Origin: Rhizobium sp. AQ_MP
GTDB lineage: Bacteria; Pseudomonadota; Alphaproteobacteria; Rhizobiales; Rhizobiaceae
Length of the DNA stretch: 64,000 nt
NCBI RefSeq assembly: GCF_014237835.1
Contig: NZ_JACJVI010000004.1
Coordinates: forward strand, 248,001 to 312,000
Direction of reading: 5' to 3'
The stretch's first letter is position 1. Every line of letters starts with the position of its first letter. Made by a program: the position numbers and the translations under genes. The notes beneath the pieces are model-generated. The model made no database searches. It was not told where the DNA came from and worked only from the letters and a program-made list of their open reading frames with translations. Positions 27,082-37,767 of this stretch are shown in pieces.

Positions 27082-28440
27082 TCAGAGCAGGAAATGCGCG
27101 GCCAAGCCAAGCGCTCCGGAAACCAGAAGCGTCTTGCCGATGCCAAGGTGGAAGCGGAAGATCATTACGGCAGCCAGGACGGCGATGACGGATGCCTGCC
27201 AGTCTAAGGTCGACCAGACGGGGTGCGGCACCGACAGCGTGAGGAGCCCGAAACTGGCAATCGTGGCCGGCTCCACCTGCCTGAAGATCACATGCAGCGC
27301 AAACCAGACAGCCAGATTGAGGATCACGCCGACAACGGCGGCGGTGATGGCGGACAGTGCCGCACTCAGGAGCCTATTGCCGCGCAGCCGCTCGATATAG
27401 GGGGCGCCGGCGAAGATCCAGATGAAGCTCGGGATGAAGGTGGCCCAGGCGGCGATGACGCCCCCGAGGAGGCCGCCGAGCAACGGATCAAGCGCCCCGC
27501 TCTGCCGGAAGCCGGCGAGGAAGCCGACATAAGAGAGAACCAGGACCAGCGGTCCCGGCGTCGTTTCGGCGAGCGCCAGACCATCGAGCATTTCGCCGGG
27601 TTTTAGCCAGGCGTAGTGATCGACGGCGACCTGGGCGACATAGGCGAGCACGGCATAGGCGCCGCCAAAGGTGACGAGCGCCATCTTCGAGAAGAAGCTC
27701 TGGATTTCCGGCAAAGCCGTCTCCGGCAGCAGGAGCCAGAGGAGCGGAAGAGGCGCGAGCCAAACCGCGATCCAGAAGAGGAGTGCCGCAAGCTGTCGGA
27801 GGAAGGGAGGACGGGCCGTTGCCTCTAGCACAACCACGACGGCGGCGTTGGACGTTGACACCTTAGCGTGAAGAAGACCAATCAGCGCGGCGGTCAGAAC
27901 GACCAGGGGGAATGGGATCGAGAACAGGAACAGGGCGAAGAAGGCGGTAGCGGCCAGCCAGCGGTGGAAAGCCGTCTTCAGGGCCCGCTTGCCGATGCGG
28001 ATGACGGCTTCAACGACAATCGCCAATACTGCAGCCTTCAGTCCGAAGAACAGGCCGGCGACAAGGCTCGTGTCCTGGTAGAGCGCATAAAGCGTGGAAA
28101 GACCAAGGATGACTGCAAGGCCGGGGAGAACGAAGAGAAGGCCTGCGACAATGCCGCCGCGCACGCCATGCAGGAGCCAGCCGATATAGGTCGCGAGTTG
28201 CTGCGCCTCCGGGCCGGGCAGCAGCATGCAGTAGTTCAGGGCATGGAGATAACGGTCCTCATCGATCCAGCGCTTTTCCTCGACGCAGATCTTGTGCATC
28301 AGCGCGATCTGTGCGGCCGGACCACCGAAGGAGAGGCAGCCGATGCGAGCAAAGGCGGATACGAGTTCCGAGACTGTTGGAGCTGCAGGGCGATCGATCG
28401 GAATCTGGGAATCGTGAATGTCGGTGGGCTTCGCCGGCAT
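27082..28440 (-). CDS. chrA: Chromate efflux transporter ChrA
   Basis: A 452-residue long-chain CHR protein with two homologous halves, each of about five to six membrane segments. The first half has FARIGCLSFGGPAAQIALM and the second FSKMALVTFGGAYAVLAYV, the paired FGGP/FGG signatures. Further motifs are YCMLLPGPEAQQLATYIG and ETTPGPLVLVLSYVGF. ChrA exports chromate by proton-linked antiport; CHR proteins without a chrB regulator, as here, may have other anion substrates. It is divergent from the groES operon. Confidence 0.92.
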   Translation of the reverse strand: MPAKPTDIHDSQIPIDRPAAPTVSELVSAFARIGCLSFGGPAAQIALMHKICVEEKRWIDEDRYLHALNYCMLLPGPEAQQLATYIGWLLHGVRGGIVAGLLFVLPGLAVILGLSTLYALYQDTSLVAGLFFGLKAAVLAIVVEAVIRIGKRALKTAFHRWLAATAFFALFLFSIPFPLVVLTAALIGLLHAKVSTSNAAVVVVLEATARPPFLRQLAALLFWIAVWLAPLPLLWLLLPETALPEIQSFFSKMALVTFGGAYAVLAYVAQVAVDHYAWLKPGEMLDGLALAETTPGPLVLVLSYVGFLAGFRQSGALDPLLGGLLGGVIAAWATFIPSFIWIFAGAPYIERLRGNRLLSAALSAITAAVVGVILNLAVWFALHVIFRQVEPATIASFGLLTLSVPHPVWSTLDWQASVIAVLAAVMIFRFHLGIGKTLLVSGALGLAAHFLL

Positions 28441-28466
28441 GCACCCTTCCTTTTTTCAAACGCGCG

Positions 28467-28496
28467 CTTGACTCGTCACGAGGCTATTCTTATCTC
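28467..28496 (+). promoter_or_regulatory. Probable groESL promoter
   Basis: CTTGAC at 28467-28472 is a good -35 element. A -10-like stretch (ATTCTTATCT, about 28486-28496) follows at a spacing of about 17. It lies just upstream of the CIRCE operator, so transcription would start at or near the operator, as in other HrcA-controlled groESL operons. Exact -10 hexamer uncertain. Confidence 0.55.
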
Positions 28497-28503
28497 AGCG
28501 TCG

Positions 28504-28530
28504 CTGGCACTCCCCAAGGGAGAGTGCTAA
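28504..28530 (+). promoter_or_regulatory. CIRCE operator (HrcA binding site)
   Basis: Left arm CTGGCACTC (28504-28512), 9-base spacer, right arm GAGTGCTAA (28522-28530). The consensus is TTAGCACTC-N9-GAGTGCTAA: the right arm is perfect and the left arm differs at its first and third positions only. Located 60 bases before groES. HrcA represses groESL here until heat shock; hrcA is not in this window. Confidence 0.95.
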
Positions 28531-28589
28531 CAAATTCCGATGTGGTCCCGTCCGGGATCGCGAATGTCATTTGATCGAGGGATTAGACA

Positions 28590-28886
28590 ATGGCAAGCAC
28601 CAATTTCCGTCCTCTGCACGATCGCGTTGTCGTCAAGCGCGTCGAGTCCGAAGAAAAGACCAAGGGCGGCATCATCATTCCCGACACCGCCAAGGAAAAG
28701 CCGGCTGAAGGCGAAGTCATCGCCGTTGGCCCGGGCGCCCGCGACGAAAGCGGCAAGCAGGTTGCCCTCGACGTCAAGGTCGGCGACCGCGTTCTGTTCG
28801 GCAAGTGGTCCGGCACCGAGGTCAAGCTCGACGGCGTTGACCTGCTGATCATGAAGGAAGCCGACATCATGGGCATCATCGGCTGA
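28590..28886 (+). CDS. groES: Co-chaperonin GroES
   Basis: A 98-residue Hsp10, the lid of the GroEL chamber. It shows [19 protein letters not shown], the mobile loop [14 protein letters not shown], and the C-terminal [17 protein letters not shown]. First gene of the operon; groEL follows after 69 bases. Preceded by the CIRCE site and an AATG start context with GAGGG upstream. Confidence 0.98.
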   Translation: MASTNFRPLHDRVVVKRVESEEKTKGGIIIPDTAKEKPAEGEVIAVGPGARDESGKQVALDVKVGDRVLFGKWSGTEVKLDGVDLLIMKEADIMGIIG

Positions 28887-28916
28887 TTTCAGCCGGATAC
28901 CCGACTTCCTTTTTAA

Positions 28917-30797
<1,881 letters not shown>

Positions 30798-30836
30798 TGA
30801 TCGGGTCCGACATCTGAGCCATCCGGTTCATTTCTT

Positions 30837-30864
30837 AAAGGGCGACCTCCGGGTCGCCCTTTTT
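30837..30864 (+). terminator. Rho-independent terminator of groESL
   Basis: AAAGGGCGACC (30837-30847), loop TCC, then GGTCGCCCTTT continuing into a T-run to 30864. The 11-bp GC-rich stem plus U-tract is a textbook intrinsic terminator, placed after the tandem repeats about 240 bases beyond the groEL stop. Confidence 0.93.
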
Positions 30865-30865
30865 G

Positions 30866-31349
30866 CATGTGGCGATGCAGTTTCGAAGACGTTTGCAACA
30901 TATGGTAGCTGAAGTCGTCCCGCTGACTGTCATTTTAATTTATTCTAATATTAAGTATACTTCACTTATCCTGTCATTCTGTCCCGGATTGAAACGGAAA
31001 CCGTTTTCATCAGAAATAAATCGTGGTATCCAGTTCGTTAATTCCGGCGCCATCAGCGTGTTAATCTTCGACTTTCTTGTGGGGGACAGTCGAGAGCCGG
31101 GCGGTAACACTAGTACTGCCGTGGTGCGCATTGCTGTGGCCGGAACACTATGCGGCGATAGGTTTGTCCTGATCGGTCGGTCCGTCGACTGACCGACCTG
31201 GTTTCAAAGGCTGTGCTTTCTCGATCAGGAGCGGGTGGCACAGTGATCGTTGTCGTGTGTTTCGAGTGCCGGGAGCCTGATGGACGGATGATCGTTCCGA
31301 TGGGGGCACCGGCCTGACACGCCGGGATGGGGGTGGCCTCAGGGCAAAT
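30866..31349. other. AT-richer intergenic region without a recognised gene
   Basis: Nearly 490 bases with no convincing gene. The part around 30930-31020 is clearly more AT-rich than the surroundings (TTTAATTTATTCTAATATTAAG) and could hold a promoter for the gene at 31350. A 109-codon open frame at 30863-31192 has poor codon use and no motif. An RNA gene cannot be excluded. Confidence 0.5.
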
Positions 31350-31844
31350 TTGCCCGGGCCGATGGAATATGGGCCGGTTCTGGCTATCGACTTGGGGAAC
31401 GCCTTGTTCAAAATTGCGAATGCGGATCTTGCGACCACCTTCAGGGTGAGCGAACAGGATGGAGACGGTCTGGCAGGGCAGAACGCCTGCCGATTCGGCC
31501 TGTCCGAAGACTGGACAGGCGACCTGACAAACGGGCTCCTGAAGCTTGGTGACCGTGCACGATCACTGCACGGTCTGAGCAGCCATGAATGTGGTCTGCT
31601 CACGGTGATGCGCTGCTATGATCCCGCCGATCGGGCACATATCTTGCGGCTGTTCGAACAGGCGGCCACACAGCCATCCCGGTTCTGCTACTCGACGACC
31701 ATCGTCTCGAGCACATCTCACCGCCAACCCGTCTTCTGCATCGGCGAATCCTCTGCCTTTGAAGGCAGTGGCGGCGGCATGGTCGGGCTCTTTATCTTCC
31801 CCCGGTTCCAGCTGCCGACAACGGTGTCCGTGACGCCGTCCTAA
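31350..31844 (+). CDS. Hypothetical protein, possible PAS-like fold
   Basis: A 164-residue soluble protein that I do not recognise. The N-terminus reads YGPVLAIDLGNALFKIANAD. The C-terminal half (DPADRAHILRLFEQAATQP, CYSTTIVSSTSHRQPVFCIG, GGMVGLFIFPRF) has the alternation of helix and beta strands seen at the end of PAS domains, where the last strands comment on an input signal. No output domain follows. The start is uncertain: MPGPMEYG at 31350 or the Met at 31362. A strong hairpin follows. The gene stands alone between groEL and a GST gene. Confidence 0.55.
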   Translation: MPGPMEYGPVLAIDLGNALFKIANADLATTFRVSEQDGDGLAGQNACRFGLSEDWTGDLTNGLLKLGDRARSLHGLSSHECGLLTVMRCYDPADRAHILRLFEQAATQPSRFCYSTTIVSSTSHRQPVFCIGESSAFEGSGGGMVGLFIFPRFQLPTTVSVTPS

Positions 31845-31876
31845 AATTTCCGGTGCGCGCGTCACTGGGCCTTGGT

Positions 31877-31902
31877 GCCGAGGGTGCGCTAACACCCTCG
31901 GC
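31877..31902. terminator. Bidirectional hairpin between convergent genes
   Basis: GCCGAGGGTG (31877-31886), loop CGCTAA, CACCCTCGGC (31893-31902): a perfect 10-bp stem. It sits between the ends of the hypothetical gene (plus) and the GST gene (minus), 11-33 bases from each stop. No long U-tract on either side, but position supports a shared terminator. Confidence 0.6.
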
Positions 31903-31912
31903 GCACCTGTGG

Positions 31913-32620
31913 TCAGACGCGAGCGGGAATACCTAGTCCTTTCTGGCTTGCCGGACGGGCTTCAGCCCGGGCCCACCAGTCAAGAACCCGAGGAAAATCT
32001 GCGAGGCCCAGATCGGCCTCGCCGTCGTAGAAGACCTTAAGGCAACGCACCCAGGGCCAGGTGGCGATATCGGCGATCGTGTAGTCTTCGCCTGTCAGCC
32101 AAGGCCCCTTTTCAAGCTGTGCCTCAAGCACGCCGAGCAGTCGGCGGCTTTCGTCGCGGTAGCGCTGGGCCGGATAGGGATTGTTCTCCACCTTGTCGGC
32201 TGCGAATTTGTGGAAATGGCCGTACTGGCCGAACATCGGACCGACACCGCCCATCTGGAACATCAGCCACTGCAGGACCGCGTAGCGTGCAGCGCCCTCC
32301 TTCGGCAGGAGCTTGCCGGTCTTGTCGGCGAGATAGATCAGGATCGCGCCAGACTCGAAGATGCCGATCGGCTTGCCATCCGGGCCATTCGGGTCGATCA
32401 GCGCAGGAATACGACCGTTCGGATTGAGCGAGACGAATTCGGGGCTCTTCTGGGCATTGGTGCCGAAATCGACGAGATGCGGCTCGTAGGCAAGCCCGAG
32501 TTCTTCCAGGGCGATCGAGACTTTGACGCCGTTCGGCGTCGGCAGGGAATAGAGCTGGATGAGATCGGGATTGGTGGCCGGCCATTTGGCGGTGATGGGA
32601 AATGCGGAGAGATCTGCCAT
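31913..32620 (-). CDS. Glutathione S-transferase (YghU-like)
   Basis: A 235-residue GST. The thioredoxin-like N-terminal domain has IQLYSLPTPNGVKVSIALEE, NPNGRIPALIDP and the ESGAILIYLADKTG glutathione-binding segment (Ser of ES). An all-helical C-terminal domain follows, with QWLMFQMGGVGPMFGQYGHF and GEDYTIADIATWPWVR. The TPNG and MFGQ patterns match the YghU/Ure2p-like (nu-class) group, which reduces organic hydroperoxides and has disulfide-bond reductase activity. ATG 32620 has GGAG a few bases upstream; the open frame to 32698 is not conserved. Divergent from the DoxX gene. Confidence 0.92.
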   Translation of the reverse strand: MADLSAFPITAKWPATNPDLIQLYSLPTPNGVKVSIALEELGLAYEPHLVDFGTNAQKSPEFVSLNPNGRIPALIDPNGPDGKPIGIFESGAILIYLADKTGKLLPKEGAARYAVLQWLMFQMGGVGPMFGQYGHFHKFAADKVENNPYPAQRYRDESRRLLGVLEAQLEKGPWLTGEDYTIADIATWPWVRCLKVFYDGEADLGLADFPRVLDWWARAEARPASQKGLGIPARV

Positions 32621-32846
32621 GGAAAGCTCCTTTGCTCGGCGGACTTTTTCGTAGGTAGGAAGCGAGCCCGTCGGCGGGAAGAGGAATGCAGCGAACAAGA
32701 GCGGATCAGTCGTTTCCTTTTTGTGAACGAACAGTCAAAAACTGTTAACCTATCCCTGCGACAAAAAAGCATGCATCTAGGCGGCAGTTACTGGAACCGC
32801 CAAGGCTGGGGGTTTCAGGGTCAACGCTCAACGGAGTTCCCCCCTT

Positions 32847-33281
32847 ATGTCCGCCACCAATAACGGTCTTCTCGTTCTCGTTCGTATCCTCCTCTCCTTC
32901 ATGTTCATCATGTCGGGCTTCGGCAAGCTGGCCGACCCGGCCGGCACCGCAGGCATGATCTCCGGCGCTGGCCTGCCCGCCGCCGATCTGCTCGCCTATG
33001 CCGCCGGCCTCTATGAGCTGGTTGCCGGTCTCTTCATCCTCGTCGGCTTCCAGACCAAGATCACCGCCTGGACCGTTGCTCTGTTCTGCGTCTTCACCGG
33101 TCTCGTCTTCCACACCGGCACCGTTGCCATCGAAGGCTGGCCGGAAGGTGCGCTCGGCTGGATCAACACGCTGAACCAGATCATGGTCATGAAGAACATC
33201 ACGATGGCCGGCGGCTATATCGCTCTCGCCATCACCGGCGCCGGCGCCTACTCGATCGACGCACGTCGCTCGGCTGCCTGA
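32847..33281 (+). CDS. DoxX family membrane protein
   Basis: A 144-residue protein with four membrane segments. It starts NGLLVLVRILLSFMFIMSGFGKLADPAG, the DoxX N-terminal signature, followed by AAGLYELVAGLFILVGFQTK, TVALFCVFTGLVFHTG and MAGGYIALAITGAGAYSID. DoxX/YphA proteins are small inner-membrane proteins linked to redox or thiosulfate/quinone metabolism in some species, but most have no proven role. Preceded by a long leader and followed by a clear terminator at 33307, so probably monocistronic. Confidence 0.88.
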   Translation: MSATNNGLLVLVRILLSFMFIMSGFGKLADPAGTAGMISGAGLPAADLLAYAAGLYELVAGLFILVGFQTKITAWTVALFCVFTGLVFHTGTVAIEGWPEGALGWINTLNQIMVMKNITMAGGYIALAITGAGAYSIDARRSAA

Positions 33282-33306
33282 TATCCCTGCCTCACAAGGC
33301 AAAAGG

Positions 33307-33338
33307 AAACCCGCTGGAGAGATCCGGCGGGTTTTTTT
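33307..33338 (+). terminator. Rho-independent terminator after doxX-family gene
   Basis: AAACCCGC (33307-33314) and GCGGGTTT (33327-33334) form an 8-bp stem followed by a T-run to 33338, 25 bases after the DoxX stop codon. Confidence 0.88.
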
Positions 33339-33365
33339 GTGTTTCTTGCTGACTATCGTCGTGGG

Positions 33366-33493
33366 GTTACCCCCCTCTGCCCTGCCGGGCATCTCCCCCA
33401 CACGGGTGGAGAGCGGATGGGGGCGGCGCCGCGCACTCCCTCTCCTCTCCCCACCTGTGGGGGAGATGTCACGAAGTGACAGAGGGGGGCAAC
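33366..33493 (+). repeat. RIME-like palindromic repeat, copy A
   Basis: A 128-base element with near-perfect terminal inverted repeats (GTTACCCCCCTCTG ... CAGAGGGGGGCAAC). Internal arms CATCTCCCCCACA and TGTGGGGGAGATG, and a small hairpin GTCACGAAGTGAC, lie inside. It matches copy B at 35365 in the same orientation. The pattern fits the rhizobial intergenic mosaic elements (RIME), inferred from memory of that family. It lies between the DoxX terminator and the end of hisG. Confidence 0.8.
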
Positions 33494-33526
33494 ACACACA
33501 CACAAAGGCTGCTGGCGAGTTGCTCC

Positions 33527-34222
33527 TTAAAGCGCGCCGCGCACGGCCTCGATGATCCGGCCGATCATCGCATTGCCCTCATGCTCCTGCTTCCGTGCCC
33601 TGACAAGGCAGGCCTCGGAGCGAAGAATAACGCCGTCCGAGAGGACCTTAAGGTGGTTGGCGCGCAGCGTCGAGCCGGTGGAGGTGATGTCGACGATGAT
33701 ATCGGCCTGGCCGGCAGCGGGGGCCCCTTCGGTGGCTCCCAGACTTTCGACGATGCGATAAAGCTGAATGCCGTGGCTTCCCGAAAAATGCTGTTGCGTC
33801 AGGCGCCAGTATTTGGTGGCGATCGCCAGACGCCGGCCATGGCGGGTGCGGAATTCGGCCGCGACATCGCCGAGATCGGCCATGGTGTCGACGTCGTACC
33901 AGATTTCAGGCACGGCGACGACGACATCGGCATGGCCGAAGCCGAGGCGAGCTGCGATCTCGACGCGGGCGTCGGCTTCCGCCAAACCCTCGCGGATCAG
34001 GTCTTCGCCGGTGACGCCGAAATCGACCGTGCCATTGCCGATCTCGCGCGAGATTTCGGAAGCCGAAAGATAGGCGATCTCGACATCGTCGAAGCCTTCG
34101 ACACGGCCGCGATAGGAGCGGTCATTGCCGACGGCGACGATCTTCATGCCGGCACGCTCGAAGATGGCGGAAGCATCGTCTTTCATGCGCCCCTTGGAGG
34201 GCAGACCGATGGTGATGGTCAT
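33527..34222 (-). CDS. hisG: ATP phosphoribosyltransferase catalytic subunit (short form)
   Basis: HisG condenses ATP and PRPP in the first step of histidine biosynthesis. The 231-residue product is the short form, lacking the C-terminal regulatory domain, so it needs HisZ. Motifs: [15 protein letters not shown] at the start, [14 protein letters not shown], and the PRPP-binding [18 protein letters not shown]. The ATG at 34222 overlaps the hisZ stop (ATGA), so the subunits are translationally coupled. The frame open to 34258 is ignored, as that part lies inside hisZ. Confidence 0.95.
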   Translation of the reverse strand: MTITIGLPSKGRMKDDASAIFERAGMKIVAVGNDRSYRGRVEGFDDVEIAYLSASEISREIGNGTVDFGVTGEDLIREGLAEADARVEIAARLGFGHADVVVAVPEIWYDVDTMADLGDVAAEFRTRHGRRLAIATKYWRLTQQHFSGSHGIQLYRIVESLGATEGAPAAGQADIIVDITSTGSTLRANHLKVLSDGVILRSEACLVRARKQEHEGNAMIGRIIEAVRGAL

Positions 34223-35340
34223 GACGCACTCCTTTCCGTCTCGATGCGATCCAGCCACAGCGAGAAGCCGACGGCGGGGATATGACTTTCTGCACCAAGC
34301 AGGGTCAGCAGCCGGTCGAAACGACCGCCACCGGCGAGCACGGCGGGTTTGCCTTCCACGGCCACTTCGAAGACGAGGCCGGTGTAATAATCCAGCGGAC
34401 GGCCGAAGGCGGCGCGGTAGGTGATGCGGGTGAGATCCGTGCCGATATTCGCAAGGGCTGCCACGCGTTCATCGAAGCGGCTGAGTGCTGGTCCGAGCTT
34501 GAGGTCGGCGGCATCGGCAAAGCCGGCGAGTGCCGCCGACGCATCGCCAAGCGGCAGTTCGAGCGAGAGGAATTCGCGCAGCAAGAGGAGGGCCGCACCA
34601 TCGAGGCGGGTCTCGGAGAGTTCCAGCTTTTCCTTGAGGCGGCGGGCGATCTCGGCCGGGGTGCGGCTCGCATTGGTGAGATAGCCGGTTTCCTGCATGG
34701 TCGCATCGATATGGGCGATCAGGGCCTCCTGGTCACCCTTTGCCAGCAGGTCCGAAACCTCCGGCGCCAGACCCGGCACCGGCGTCGGCGTCGCGAGCGT
34801 GCGCAGGAGCTGGTCGATCTGGACGGGATTGCCGAAGGCCTGGATCAGGCGCTTCTGCCAGCCGGCGGGCAGGCCGAGCGCCTTGACGACGGCTTCGAAG
34901 ACGGCCTGATCGCCGAGCGTGACGGTGAGCGGCTTTGTCGGCAGCAGGCGCGTGAGGATCGCCACGCTGTCTGAAATCGCGCGGGCATCCGAGGCGGCGA
35001 CCGCGATATCACCGAGATCCTCGATGCCGGCCTGGTAGAACTCCTGCGGGCCTTCGCGGCGCTGACGGAAGACTTCGCCGAGATAGGCGTAACGCTTCGG
35101 CGTGCCGGTCGCGGTTTCGATGTGGCGCAGGCAGACGGGAATGGTGAATTCGGGGCGCAGGCAGAGGCTTTCGCCGCGCTCGTTTTCGGTGAGGAAGATG
35201 CGGCGACGCAGGTCTTCGCCCGCCATATCGAGAAAAGGGGCTGCCGGCTGGATCACGGGTGTATCGACGCGGGTCGTGCCGCGCGATGTGAATTCCTGCA
35301 GGATGGTGCCGGCGAAATCCGGCATGTCGGTCAGGGGCAT
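34219..35340 (-). CDS. hisZ: ATP phosphoribosyltransferase regulatory subunit HisZ
   Basis: A 373-residue paralogue of the histidyl-tRNA synthetase catalytic core that lacks aminoacylation and activates short HisG, binding histidine for feedback control. Class II synthetase-like motifs remain: [35 protein letters not shown], and [14 protein letters not shown] near the end with [10 protein letters not shown]. The start at 35340 ([11 protein letters not shown]) fits the family; the longer frame to 35400 runs into repeat copy B. Its stop overlaps the hisG start (ATGA). hisS, its evolutionary relative, lies just upstream. Confidence 0.93.
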   Translation of the reverse strand: MPLTDMPDFAGTILQEFTSRGTTRVDTPVIQPAAPFLDMAGEDLRRRIFLTENERGESLCLRPEFTIPVCLRHIETATGTPKRYAYLGEVFRQRREGPQEFYQAGIEDLGDIAVAASDARAISDSVAILTRLLPTKPLTVTLGDQAVFEAVVKALGLPAGWQKRLIQAFGNPVQIDQLLRTLATPTPVPGLAPEVSDLLAKGDQEALIAHIDATMQETGYLTNASRTPAEIARRLKEKLELSETRLDGAALLLLREFLSLELPLGDASAALAGFADAADLKLGPALSRFDERVAALANIGTDLTRITYRAAFGRPLDYYTGLVFEVAVEGKPAVLAGGGRFDRLLTLLGAESHIPAVGFSLWLDRIETERSAS

Positions 35341-35364
35341 GGAATTGAACCTGGAATGTGTTGA

Positions 35365-35489
35365 TACCCCCCTCTGCCCTGACGGGCATCTCCCCCACAA
35401 GGGGGGAGAGCGGGTTGGGGCCAGCCCCTCGCGCTGCCGCCACTCTCCCCCCCTGTGGGGGAGATGTCACGAAGTGACAGAGGGGGGTA
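35365..35489 (+). repeat. RIME-like palindromic repeat, copy B
   Basis: A 125-base element with terminal inverted repeats TACCCCCCTCTG ... CAGAGGGGGGTA. The same internal arms (CATCTCCCCCACA / TGTGGGGGAGATG) and the same GTCACGAAGTGAC mini-hairpin as copy A, in the same orientation about 2 kb away. It lies immediately upstream of the hisZ start, in the leader between hisS and hisZ, where its hairpins could attenuate or stabilise the transcript. Confidence 0.8.
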
Positions 35490-35554
35490 ACCGCCAGCTC
35501 TGACATCAGACACCGCAAACGGGGCCCTCAGCATCAGCGACATGCGCCGACCGG

Positions 35555-35588
35555 CCCCCTCCCCCTTGTGGGGAGGGTTGGGTAGGGG
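35555..35588. repeat. Short GC-rich palindrome near hisS end
   Basis: CCCCTCCCCC-TTGTG-GGGAGGG... followed by GTAGGGG forms an imperfect hairpin of the type seen as half-elements of rhizobial intergenic repeats. It lies 21 bases beyond the hisS stop codon and could serve as its 3' end. Confidence 0.5.
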
Positions 35589-35608
35589 AAAAGCCACCCG
35601 CTCAGACA

Positions 35609-37129
35609 TCAATCACCTTTCGCCCGTCGACGATCTTCCGCCTGATGCTCAAGGATCTCCTTGACCTTGGCGACCAAATCCGCCTCGGCTACGACTTCCT
35701 GGGCGACGCGGGCTTCGCGCCATTCGGCATTGTCGGTGATCTCGCCGGAGAGGCGCTTGCCCTCGATCAGGTCCTTGATCTGGACGACACCTTGCGCGCG
35801 CTCGTCGCCGCCCTGGATGATGGCGATGGGGGCACCGCGGCGGTCGGCATATTTCAGCTGGTTACCGAACTTCTTCCAGTTGCCCTGGTACATTTCGGCG
35901 CGAATGCCTTCGGCGCGCAGCTGTTGCGTAAAGCGCTGGTAGCGGCCCATGCTCTCGACATCGCCATCCATGACGGTGACGAGGACCGGGCCCAGCACCT
36001 CATCCTGACCGAGCTTGCCGAGGTTCTTCAAGGCCGTCATCAGGCGCGAGACGCCGATCGAGAAGCCCGTGGCCGGGACCGGCTGGCCCATGAAGCGCGA
36101 GACGAGACCATCGTAACGGCCACCACCGCCGACCGAGCCGAAGACGACCTTTTCGCCCTTCTCGTTGGTGACGTCGAAGGTGAGTTCGGCTTCGTAGACG
36201 GGGCCGGTGTAGTATTCGAGGCCACGGACGACGGAGGGGTCGATCTTGATGCGCGTGGCATCGTAACCGGCGCCGGCGACGAGCGCGCCGATCATGTTCA
36301 GCTCCTCGACGCCCTCTTCGCCCTTGGATGTTCCGGCGACGAGAGCGGCCAGTTCGGCTGCGCTTTCGGCATAGGACTTAATGCCGACGAAGAAGAGGAC
36401 TTTGGCGATCTGATCTTCGTTCAGCCCCGCGCCCTTGGTAAAGTCGCCGCTCTCATCCTTTCGACCTGCGCCCAGCAGCAGCCTAACGCCCTCAGGTCCA
36501 AACTTGTCGAGCTTGTCGATGGCGCGCAGGACGCCGAGGCGCCGTCCGGCATTCTCCTCGCCGCCGACGCCGATCGCCTCCATCACGCCGTCCAAAACCT
36601 TGCGGTTGTTGACGCGGATCACATAGTCGCCGCGCTTGATGCCGAGGGCTTCCAGCGTGTCAGCCATCATCATGCACATTTCGGCGTCGGACTGGACGCC
36701 GGGTGCGCCGACGGTGTCGGCATCGAACTGCATGAACTGGCGGAAGCGGCCAGGACCCGGCTTCTCGTTGCGGAAGACGTAGCCGGCGCGATAGGTGCGG
36801 AAGGGCAGCTGGATTTCCTGGAAATTCTCCGCAACATGACGCGCCATCGGAGCGGTCAGGTCATAGCGCAACGACATCCACTGTTCGTCATCGTCCTGCA
36901 GCGAGAAGACGCCCTCGTTCGGGCGGTCGCTGTCGGGCAGGAACTTGCCCAGCGCATCGGTGTATTCGAAAAGCGGCGTTTCGATCGGGTCGAAGCCGTA
37001 GCGCTCATAGACCTCGCGGATGGTCTCCATCATCTGGTTGGCGGCGCGAATGTCGGCGGCCTCGCGATCGACGAAGCCGCGCGGCAGGCGGGCCTTCAGC
37101 TTCTGGGGCTTCTTGTTCTTATCGCTCAT
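35609..37129 (-). CDS. hisS: Histidyl-tRNA synthetase
   Basis: A 506-residue class II aminoacyl-tRNA synthetase, the long alphaproteobacterial type. Motif 1 region [20 protein letters not shown], motif 2 [20 protein letters not shown], the histidine-A motif [19 protein letters not shown], and motif 3 GYGGRYDG-type [13 protein letters not shown] are visible. An anticodon-binding domain ends it ([19 protein letters not shown]). ATG 37129 ([18 protein letters not shown]) is chosen; the open frame to 37300 encodes no family sequence. hisZ and hisG follow on the same strand. Confidence 0.96.
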   Translation of the reverse strand: MSDKNKKPQKLKARLPRGFVDREAADIRAANQMMETIREVYERYGFDPIETPLFEYTDALGKFLPDSDRPNEGVFSLQDDDEQWMSLRYDLTAPMARHVAENFQEIQLPFRTYRAGYVFRNEKPGPGRFRQFMQFDADTVGAPGVQSDAEMCMMMADTLEALGIKRGDYVIRVNNRKVLDGVMEAIGVGGEENAGRRLGVLRAIDKLDKFGPEGVRLLLGAGRKDESGDFTKGAGLNEDQIAKVLFFVGIKSYAESAAELAALVAGTSKGEEGVEELNMIGALVAGAGYDATRIKIDPSVVRGLEYYTGPVYEAELTFDVTNEKGEKVVFGSVGGGGRYDGLVSRFMGQPVPATGFSIGVSRLMTALKNLGKLGQDEVLGPVLVTVMDGDVESMGRYQRFTQQLRAEGIRAEMYQGNWKKFGNQLKYADRRGAPIAIIQGGDERAQGVVQIKDLIEGKRLSGEITDNAEWREARVAQEVVAEADLVAKVKEILEHQAEDRRRAKGD

Positions 37130-37283
37130 GATGACAACCGGAATTTTCGTTTCAAAAAGGTGCCGGTGTCTTAGAGGATCAAGGATTTGGCGGCAAGGGC
37201 GAAGGCGGGCGGGGACGAGGCCCGATGCTGGAAAATGGGCGGTGGCGGTGGTATATTCCGGCGCGAAACCAGAGGTTGGACCA

Positions 37284-37511
37284 ATGAACAAGCGCGTCAC
37301 GCTCGAGATGCCGGAAGAAATGCACCAGTTGATCGTTGAATACGCCTCGGAAGCCGGCGCGGAGCCGGATGATTATCTGCGTCAGATGATCCAGCGCGAG
37401 CTTCAAAACCTGCAAGATTTGGCTGCCGCCGATGAGGCCATGAAGCGTATTCAGAGCGGCGAGGACAAAGTTGTCAGCTCCGAGGAGTTCTGGTGTGGCC
37501 TGGACGATTGA
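37284..37511 (+). CDS. RelB-type ribbon-helix-helix antitoxin
   Basis: A 75-residue protein: [19 protein letters not shown], then [17 protein letters not shown] has the ribbon-helix-helix N-terminus. An acidic tail with [18 protein letters not shown] follows, the stretch that normally wraps the toxin. The ATG at 37284 lies shortly after the divergent hisS gene. Its end overlaps the RelE-type toxin frame by 17 bases. It should repress its own operon together with the toxin. Confidence 0.8.
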   Translation: MNKRVTLEMPEEMHQLIVEYASEAGAEPDDYLRQMIQRELQNLQDLAAADEAMKRIQSGEDKVVSSEEFWCGLDD

Positions 37512-37764
37512 GTATCGTCAGCCCGTTCAGAAAACGATCAAGAAACTCGACCCCGTCATCCAGCGCCGCATCAAGCAGTTTCTTGAAGAACGCCTTGCTA
37601 CCCACGACAACCCCCGAAGCCTCGGCGATCCGCTTCACGGCAGCAAGCTTGGTGCCTATTGGCGCTACACAGTTGGCGATTACCGCATCATCTGCGATAT
37701 CCAGGACCAAAAGCTCGTCGTCCTCGTGGTCGAGATCGGCCATCGCAGCTCCGTCTATCGGTAA
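37495..37764 (+). CDS. RelE/ParE-family toxin
   Basis: An 89-residue RelE-superfamily protein: [60 protein letters not shown], and a C-terminal LVVLVVEIGHRSSVYR. The basic residues and terminal His/Tyr of the RelE active site are present, so an mRNA-cleaving or gyrase-poisoning toxin is expected, and it looks intact. The GTG at 37495 has GAGGAG 7 bases upstream; the in-frame ATG at 37471 is less well placed. Overlap with the antitoxin gene indicates coupled translation. Confidence 0.85.
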   Translation: MAWTIEYRQPVQKTIKKLDPVIQRRIKQFLEERLATHDNPRSLGDPLHGSKLGAYWRYTVGDYRIICDIQDQKLVVLVVEIGHRSSVYR

Positions 37765-37767
37765 GAC

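Noticed and set aside
30863..31192. A 109-codon frame in the AT-rich gap after groEL
   Set aside because: Codon use is unlike the neighbours, it overlaps the terminator T-run, and there is no ribosome binding site or motif.
33366..35489. Repeat copies A and B as ends of an insertion sequence or transposon
   Set aside because: No transposase is present between them, only hisG and hisZ; each copy is itself palindromic, which fits intergenic mosaic repeats better.
35645..37174. A 509-codon frame opposite hisS
   Set aside because: Shadow of hisS, which has all class II synthetase motifs.
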